A DNA stretch of 64,000 nt from Pseudomonas orientalis (GTDB lineage Bacteria > Pseudomonadota > Gammaproteobacteria > Pseudomonadales > Pseudomonadaceae), in contig NZ_CP094351.1 in the NCBI RefSeq assembly GCF_022807995.1, forward strand, positions 1,147,001-1,211,000. The letters run 5' to 3'. Position numbers and translations under genes: made by a program. Below, piece by piece: positions 59,064-64,000 of the stretch. The number at the start of each line of letters is the position of its first letter. Within the stretch, counting starts at the first letter, position 1. Below the pieces are notes generated by a model, which was not told the origin of the DNA, made no database searches, and worked only from the letters and a program-made list of their open reading frames with translations.

Positions 59064-59813
59064 ATGCCTCAACTCACCCACCGCCGTGCCGTCATCACCG
59101 GCGCCGGCAGCGGCATCGGTGCCGCCATCGCCCACGCCTACGCCGCAGAAGGCGCGCGCCTGGTGCTGGCCGACCGCAACGCCGCCAGCCTCGCCGAAAC
59201 CGCGATCACCTGCCGCGACCTCGGCGCCGAGGTGTTCGAATGCCTGGCCGACGTCGGCACCGTCGAAGGCGCCCAGGCCAGCGTCGACCGTTGTGTCGAG
59301 CAGTTCGGCGGTATCGATATCCTGGTCAACAACGCGGGCATGCTCACCCAGGCGCGTTGCGTCGACTTGTCCATCGAGATGTGGAACGACATGCTGCGCG
59401 TCGACCTCACCAGCGTCTTCGTCGCCAGCCAGCGTGCCCTGCCGCATATGCTTGCGCAGCGTTGGGGGCGGATCATCAACGTCGCCTCGCAACTGGGCAT
59501 CAAGGGCGGCGCCGAACTGACCCATTACGCCGCCGCCAAGGCCGGTGTGATCGGCTTTACCAAGTCCCTGGCGCTGGAAGTGGCCAAGGACAATGTGCTG
59601 GTCAACGCCATCGCCCCCGGCCCCATCGAGACGCCGTTGGTCAGCGGCATCAGCGCTGACTGGAAGCGCGCCAAGGCCGGGGAGCTGCCCCTGGGCCGCT
59701 TCGGCCTGGCCGACGAAGTGGCGCCGACGGCGGTGCTGCTGGCCAGCGAGCCGGGCGGCAACCTGTTCGTCGGCCAGACCCTGGGCCCGAATTCCGGCGA
59801 TGTCATGCCATGA
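59064..59813 (+). CDS. Short-chain dehydrogenase/reductase, second
   Basis: This 249-residue SDR is distinct from its neighbour. Cofactor loop TGAGSGIG (about 11-18), VNNAGML, and catalytic Y155-x3-K159 ([10 protein letters not shown]). The N-terminus MPQLTHRRAVITG has a GGGAG ribosome site upstream; the in-frame ATG at 59040 lies at the REPIN edge. It reads into the small MCGLCG gene 13 bases later. Having two SDRs suggests two redox steps or two stereochemical forms; substrates are not known. Confidence 0.85.
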   Translation: MPQLTHRRAVITGAGSGIGAAIAHAYAAEGARLVLADRNAASLAETAITCRDLGAEVFECLADVGTVEGAQASVDRCVEQFGGIDILVNNAGMLTQARCVDLSIEMWNDMLRVDLTSVFVASQRALPHMLAQRWGRIINVASQLGIKGGAELTHYAAAKAGVIGFTKSLALEVAKDNVLVNAIAPGPIETPLVSGISADWKRAKAGELPLGRFGLADEVAPTAVLLASEPGGNLFVGQTLGPNSGDVMP

Positions 59814-59826
59814 GCGGGGTGTAGTC

Positions 59827-60129
59827 ATGTGCGGACTCTGCGGATTGCTCGGTGAAGACCTGCACTGGAGCGACCCCCTGGGCGACGAGCTGCCCAGGCG
59901 TCGTGAACGCCTGCGCCGGATCGCGGCGATCAACCAGGTGCTGGCGGTGTTCCGGCTCAAAGTCGAAGACTTCCAGGGCGCGTCCTATCTGTTGTTGGGC
60001 GCCACCGGCAAACAAGCCCTGGCCAGCGGCCTGGATCAGCTGTGGCAGGCGGCGCAGGACATGCTCGGTCGTCCGTTGGATCCCCTCGACCCTAAACTGC
60101 TCGACCATTTGGAATACAACCCACTGTAG
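59827..60129 (+). CDS. Small MCGLCG protein next to G3E GTPase
   Basis: This 100-residue protein is of unknown function. It begins MCGLCGLLGEDLHWSDP, with a C2-x-x-C5 pair at the very N-terminus, then a basic stretch (PRRRERLRRIAAINQVLAVFRLKVEDF) and a C-terminal helix. The start resembles the MCG(I/L)xG opening of class II glutamine amidotransferases, but the rest of that domain is absent; a metal-binding role is equally possible. It has no signal peptide. The stop TAG lies in the first bases of a REPIN. The next gene is the CobW-type GTPase, so a functional link is plausible. Confidence 0.7.
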   Translation: MCGLCGLLGEDLHWSDPLGDELPRRRERLRRIAAINQVLAVFRLKVEDFQGASYLLLGATGKQALASGLDQLWQAAQDMLGRPLDPLDPKLLDHLEYNPL

Positions 60130-60349
60130 GAGCGGGCTTGCCCGCGAAAAACGTCAACGATAACGCGTGCTGTCTGGGTTAATGCGGCGCTCTCGGGTTT
60201 CTCGCGAGCAAGCTCGCTCCTACAAAGATTTGGAACACAACCCACTGTAGGAGCGGGCTTGCCCGCGAAAAACGTCAACGATAACGCGTGCATCCTGGAT
60301 AAACGCGGTGTCCCAGAGCTCTTCGCGAGCAAGCTCGCTCCTACAAGGG
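60108..60349. repeat. Tandem duplication of 121-bp unit with type B REPIN
   Basis: Units 60108-60228 and 60229-60349 each hold TTTGGAA(T/C)ACAACCCACT followed by a REPIN (60126-60223 and 60247-60344) with one GAGCGGGCTTGCCCGC arm and one GAGCGAGCTTGCTCGC-type arm. The first unit starts in the 3' end of the small upstream gene, so that gene's last codons are copied as a non-coding relic. Confidence 0.9.
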
Positions 60350-60364
60350 GCGGAGGTATAAAAA

Positions 60365-61339
60365 ATGAGCATCGCCCTCAACGTCATTACCGGCTTTCTT
60401 GGCAGCGGCAAGACCACCTTGCTCAAGCGCCTGCTGCAGGGTGAAAGCCTGGGCGACACGGCGTTGCTGATCAACGAATTCGGCGATGTCGGCATCGACC
60501 ATCTGCTGGTCGAGGAAGTCGCGCCGGACACGGTACTGCTGCCCAGCGGCTGCGTGTGCTGCTCGATCCGTGGCGAGCTGAAGGAGGCGTTGCTGACCTT
60601 GCTGCAACGTCGCGAGCGCGGTGAAATCCCGGCATTCAAGCGGGTGATCCTGGAAACCACCGGCCTGGCTGACCCGGCGCCGATCCTGGCCACGTTGAAT
60701 AACGACGTGCAACTGCGCGGGCGTTTTCATATCGGCCTGGTGATTACCCTGGTGGATGCCAGCCACGCCGCCCTGCAGGAGCGCCTGCACCCGGAATGGC
60801 TGGCCCAGGTGGCGGCGGCGGATCGCTTGCTGTTGAGCAAGACCGACCTGGCGGGCGATTGCGCGGCACTGCGCGCGCACTTGCGGGCGCTGAATGCCGG
60901 CACGCCTATTCTCGAGACCCATGCCATTCACAGCGGCGACCAATTGCTGCTGGGCGAAGGCCTGCGCAGCGCCGAACCCGCGATTGAAGTCAGCCGCTGG
61001 CAGCTGCATCAAACCACCACGGCCACTCACGGCGCCGCGCAAGTGTGCAGCCTGACCTTCGACCAGCCTTTGGACTGGGTCGGTTTCGGGGTGTGGCTGT
61101 CGATGCTGTTAAGATGCCACGGCGAACGAATCCTACGTGTCAAAGGACTGCTCAACGTGAACGCCAGCAACGCCCCCATCGTCATTCATGGCGTGCAGCA
61201 CTGCCTGCATGCGCCAGTGCATCTGCCGGCGTGGCCGGGCAGCGACCGTCAATCGCGCCTGGTGTTTATCCTGCGCGGCCTCGACCCTGCGCTGTTGCGC
61301 CGCTCCTTTGATGTGTTCTCGCGACGGTTCGCCGCATGA
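60365..61339 (+). CDS. G3E-family (CobW-type) GTPase, likely metallochaperone
   Basis: This 324-residue P-loop GTPase has Walker A GFLGSGKTTLL (residues 10-20) and the metal motif G62-C-V-C-C66. It also has the ETTGLADPAPIL switch and a CobW C-terminal domain (about 215-320). G3E GTPases hand metals to enzymes (Zn, Ni, Co). Its operon has a NodB-fold hydrolase that needs a divalent metal, and this is the likely client; that is inference. The stop overlaps the next start (ATGA). GGGGCGGAGG precedes its start. Confidence 0.88.
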   Translation: MSIALNVITGFLGSGKTTLLKRLLQGESLGDTALLINEFGDVGIDHLLVEEVAPDTVLLPSGCVCCSIRGELKEALLTLLQRRERGEIPAFKRVILETTGLADPAPILATLNNDVQLRGRFHIGLVITLVDASHAALQERLHPEWLAQVAAADRLLLSKTDLAGDCAALRAHLRALNAGTPILETHAIHSGDQLLLGEGLRSAEPAIEVSRWQLHQTTTATHGAAQVCSLTFDQPLDWVGFGVWLSMLLRCHGERILRVKGLLNVNASNAPIVIHGVQHCLHAPVHLPAWPGSDRQSRLVFILRGLDPALLRRSFDVFSRRFAA

Positions 61340-62511
61340 TCACCTTAAGGGTCCTCGGCACTTCGGTCACCTTGCTCGAATGCCTGCGCGTGCGGGCCGA
61401 GCAGGAACTGGGCATTCGCCTCGTGTACCAGGTGCACGACGTCGAACAGGCCCAGCGCATCGCCGTGATGCAGCCCGACAGCTACGACCTGTACGACCAG
61501 TGGTTCCATAACGTCGACTTCGTGTGGCCGGCCCGGGCGATCCAACCGATCGACACCCGGCGCATCGCGTTGTGGCACGAGATCAATGACCTGCCCAAGC
61601 GCGGACGCCTGTCGCCCGATGATCGCTTGGGTAGCGGCAGCGTGCCCAGCGAGCGGTTGTTCGTGCAGCACGATGGCAGCCTGGGCAGCACAGTCACCGA
61701 GCGCATCAGCATGCTGCCCCTGACCCACAATGCCGACAGCTTTGCCTACCGTCCCGAGCGTATGCCCGACGGTTTTTGTCACGGCAATGAAAGCTGGGGC
61801 TGGCTGTTGGACCCCGCGTGGCGTGCGCGCACGGCCTTGCAAAGCGACGCCGCCATCGGCGCCCTGGACGCCGCGCTGGCGGTGCAGGGGGCTGGGCTGG
61901 CCAGCTTCAGGGACATTGGCAACATGAGCATCGAAGAAATCGATGTGCTGGCCGACATCCTGGTGCGCAAGCAGAAGGAAGGGCACTTTGCGGCGTTCTG
62001 GTCCGATGACGAAGAAGCGGCGCAATTGATGCTCAGCCCAAGCATCGATATCCAGAGCCTGTGGTCGCCGACCTTGATGCGCCTGCACCGCGCCGGGGTG
62101 AAATACCGCCTGGCGGTGCCGCGTGAAGGCTATCGGGCCTGGTTTGGGGGCTTGTCATTATCGCGCCATGCCAAGGGCGCGGTGCTGGATGCGGCCTATG
62201 CTTACTTGAATTGGTGGCTGTCGGGCTGGCCCGGGGCGGTGATGGCGCGGCAGGGCTATTACATCGGTAACCCGGCGCGCAGTCGTGATCACTTGAGCCG
62301 TGCGGAGTGGGATTACTGGTACGCGGGCAAGCCTGCGCGGGAGCAACTGCCGGGCAGCGACGACCTGCCGCTGATCGACATCGGCGAAGTGCGCGACGGC
62401 GGCTCCTATGCGCAGCGCATGGGGCATATTGCGGTATGGAATTCGGTCATGGATGAGCACAACTACCTGGTGCGACGCTGGGGGGATTTCATGCGGGCCC
62501 GGCGTGTTTGA
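61336..62511 (+). CDS. Solute-binding-protein fold without signal peptide
   Basis: This 391-residue protein resembles the iron/spermidine type of ABC solute-binding proteins (family blocks such as DSYDLYDQWFHNVDFVWPAR, MLPLTHNADSFAYRPE, NWWLSGWPGAVMARQGYYIG). However, it begins MITLRVLGTSVTLLECLRV with no signal peptide, lipobox or Tat motif, and no permease or ATPase genes are near. It is therefore expected in the cytosol. It is translationally coupled to the G3E GTPase. It may bind a small molecule or metal complex in delivery to the hydrolase. A strong terminator follows. Confidence 0.75.
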   Translation: MITLRVLGTSVTLLECLRVRAEQELGIRLVYQVHDVEQAQRIAVMQPDSYDLYDQWFHNVDFVWPARAIQPIDTRRIALWHEINDLPKRGRLSPDDRLGSGSVPSERLFVQHDGSLGSTVTERISMLPLTHNADSFAYRPERMPDGFCHGNESWGWLLDPAWRARTALQSDAAIGALDAALAVQGAGLASFRDIGNMSIEEIDVLADILVRKQKEGHFAAFWSDDEEAAQLMLSPSIDIQSLWSPTLMRLHRAGVKYRLAVPREGYRAWFGGLSLSRHAKGAVLDAAYAYLNWWLSGWPGAVMARQGYYIGNPARSRDHLSRAEWDYWYAGKPAREQLPGSDDLPLIDIGEVRDGGSYAQRMGHIAVWNSVMDEHNYLVRRWGDFMRARRV

Positions 62512-62556
62512 CTCAGCATTCCTGCGCGCAGCGAGGGAACGAGCATTGAGCTGCGC

Positions 62557-62594
62557 AAAAAAGGCGGTTACCTGTTGAAGGTAACCGCCTTTTT
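62557..62594. terminator. Bidirectional terminator closing the operon and gcd
   Basis: A 12-bp stem AAGGCGGTTACC/GGTAACCGCCTT (62561-62572 with 62580-62591), with A-run before and T-run after, lies between the convergent genes. Confidence 0.92.
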
Positions 62595-62611
62595 AATACC
62601 GCCAGTCTGGC

Positions 62612-64000
62612 TTAATCCGGCAGCTTGAACGCCATCACGTAGTCACCCTGCTTGGTGCCCAGGGAGCCGTGACCGCCGGCCATGACCAGCACGTATTGCT
62701 TGCCGTCCTTGCCGGTGTAGGTCATCGGGGTGGTTTGCGCGCCTGCTGGCAGGCGGCCTTCCCACAGTTGCTTGCCGTTTTTCACGTCATAGGCACGCAG
62801 GTACTGGTCGAGGGTGCCGCTCAGGAATGCGACGCCACCGGCGGTGGTGAACGTACCGCCCAGGCTCGGCACGCCCATGCTCAGCGGGATCGGAATCGGC
62901 GAGCTGTCACGCACGGTGCCGTTCTTGTGCATCCAGATGGTCTTGTTGGTGGTCAGGTCGACCGCCGCCACATAACCCCACGCCGGCGCCTGGCACGGCA
63001 GGCCCATCGGCGACAGCAGCGCTTCGAGGATCACACCGTACGGTGCGCCCTTGTTTGGCTGTACGCCTTCGGTTTCGCTGACGCGCGGGCCTTGCTTGGC
63101 AATGTCGGCAGCCGGGATCAGTTTCGACTTGAACGCCATGTAGCTCGGGTTCACGAAGGCGATCTGACGCACCGGGTCAACCGAAATGCCGCCCCAGTCG
63201 AACACGCCGAAGTTGCCTGGATACACGATCGAGCCTTGCAGCGACGGCGGGGTGAACGGGCCGTCGTAGCGCAACGACTTGAAGTCGATCCGGCAGATCA
63301 GTTGGTCGAACGGCGTCACACCCCACATGTCACGCTCCTTGAGGGGCGGTGGCATGAAGTTCAACTCGGACTTGGGTTGGGTAGCTGCGGTGCGATCACC
63401 CGCGACGGCGCCCTGTGGCACCGGGACTTCATTGAACGGCACAACCGGCCAGCCGGTGGCGCGGTCCAGCACGTAGATGCTGCCTTGCTTGGTGGATGCC
63501 ATTACCGCGTGCCGGACGCCGGCAGCAGTCTTGATGTCGATCAGCGACGGCTGGCCACCCACGTCCATGTCCCACAGGTCGTGGTGGGTGAACTGGACGG
63601 TCCACTTCACATGGCCGGTGGCGATGTCCAGGGCGGTCAGGCCGGCCGCGTACTTCTCGGAATCCTCGGTACGGTCGCCGCCGTACTGGTCGGGCATCTG
63701 GTTGCCCATCGGCAGGTAAAGCATGCCGAGTTTTTCGTCCACGGCGAACATGGACCACATGTTCGGCGAATTGCGGGTGTAGGTCTTGCCCTGGGCCAAC
63801 GGGGTGGTGTCGTTCGGGTTGCCGCTGTCCCAGTTCCACACCAGCTTGCCGGTGTGCACGTCGAACGCGCGGATCACGCCGCTTGGCTCGTCGATGGAAA
63901 CGTTGTCGGTCACGTGACCGCCGATCACCACCAGGTTTTTGGTCACGGCCGGTGGTGAGGTGGAGTAGTAACCACCTGGGGCAAAGCTGCCGATATTGGC
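62612..64000 (-). CDS. gcd: PQQ-dependent glucose dehydrogenase, C-terminal part cut by window edge
   Basis: 463 codons of the quinoprotein barrel are seen; the frame is open to the right edge, so the membrane N-terminus is missing. The match to E. coli Gcd is strong (PSGVIRAFDVHTGKLVWNWD, HHDLWDMDVGGQP, ADMWG-type MWGVTPFDQLICR, GNFGVFDWGGISVDP, LGGTFTTAGGVAFL). The enzyme oxidises glucose to gluconate in the periplasm and passes electrons to ubiquinone. Gluconate production by it dissolves mineral phosphate in many soil pseudomonads. The family also has quinate dehydrogenase, but the Gcd match is better. Confidence 0.92.
   Translation of the reverse strand, partial: ANIGSFAPGGYYSTSPPAVTKNLVVIGGHVTDNVSIDEPSGVIRAFDVHTGKLVWNWDSGNPNDTTPLAQGKTYTRNSPNMWSMFAVDEKLGMLYLPMGNQMPDQYGGDRTEDSEKYAAGLTALDIATGHVKWTVQFTHHDLWDMDVGGQPSLIDIKTAAGVRHAVMASTKQGSIYVLDRATGWPVVPFNEVPVPQGAVAGDRTAATQPKSELNFMPPPLKERDMWGVTPFDQLICRIDFKSLRYDGPFTPPSLQGSIVYPGNFGVFDWGGISVDPVRQIAFVNPSYMAFKSKLIPAADIAKQGPRVSETEGVQPNKGAPYGVILEALLSPMGLPCQAPAWGYVAAVDLTTNKTIWMHKNGTVRDSSPIPIPLSMGVPSLGGTFTTAGGVAFLSGTLDQYLRAYDVKNGKQLWEGRLPAGAQTTPMTYTGKDGKQYVLVMAGGHGSLGTKQGDYVMAFKLPD

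Overview
The window is chromosomal DNA from a Pseudomonas of the fluorescens group. This rests on gene content and order (hmgR-hmgA-fahA-maiA; valS-hypothetical-holC-pepA facing lptF-lptG; lepA-lepB-rnc-era-recO-pdxJ; cumA-tadA; cmoA-cmoB; icp beside a second Lon), on GC-rich coding sequence, and on many short palindromic REP doublets (REPINs) of the kind known from P. fluorescens genomes. No rRNA, tRNA or CRISPR array was seen.

Layout. 1-1750: the tail of a TonB-dependent receptor, then an intact IS3-family element that has split a REPIN. 1804-8900: lipoprotein-type PBP4 (dacB), then tyrosine/phenylalanine catabolism (hmgR facing hmgA-fahA-maiA) and an aromatic-acid-type MFS transporter. 8988-18517: a SirB1-like protein, a leucine-dehydrogenase-like protein with an altered catalytic motif, SOS-controlled yebG, psiE, a DUF3509 gene, serine deaminase sdaA with a divergent LysR gene, a ribosome hibernation factor, and a DHA2 exporter with its own LysR gene. 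18679-26462: an iron region. fecI-fecR-fecA (ferric citrate) reads left from a Fur box. Reading right from the same spacer is a membrane operon (DUF3649, PepSY, DUF3325) that continues into a second sigma/anti-sigma pair with no receptor after it. 26463-27059 is a repeat island. 27060-38504: housekeeping genes (glutaredoxin, ndpA, hupN, rlmF, valS, holC, pepA, lptFG). 38656-44849: the lepA-to-pdxJ run, interrupted between era and recO by a nested REPIN/MITE. 45099-53011: cumA, tadA, cmoAB, a low-GC orphan gene, icp, a second copy of the large structured repeat, and the second Lon.

53130-62511 is the most unusual part. A GntR regulator with two DNA-binding domains faces a run of eight genes: amidase, NodB-fold hydrolase resembling cyclic imidases, MFS transporter, two short-chain dehydrogenases, a 100-residue protein starting MCGLCG, a G3E/CobW metallochaperone GTPase, and a solute-binding-protein fold without a signal peptide. 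I read it as a candidate cyclic imide or amide degradation locus with a built-in metal-delivery module. The right edge holds the C-terminal part of PQQ glucose dehydrogenase (gcd).

Two repeat-level signals stand out. Two inverted copies of a roughly 370-bp element differ in one hairpin only by three compensatory base-pair swaps. A 156-bp MITE with 18-bp ends and a 10-bp target duplication sits inside one REPIN while carrying another REPIN inside itself.
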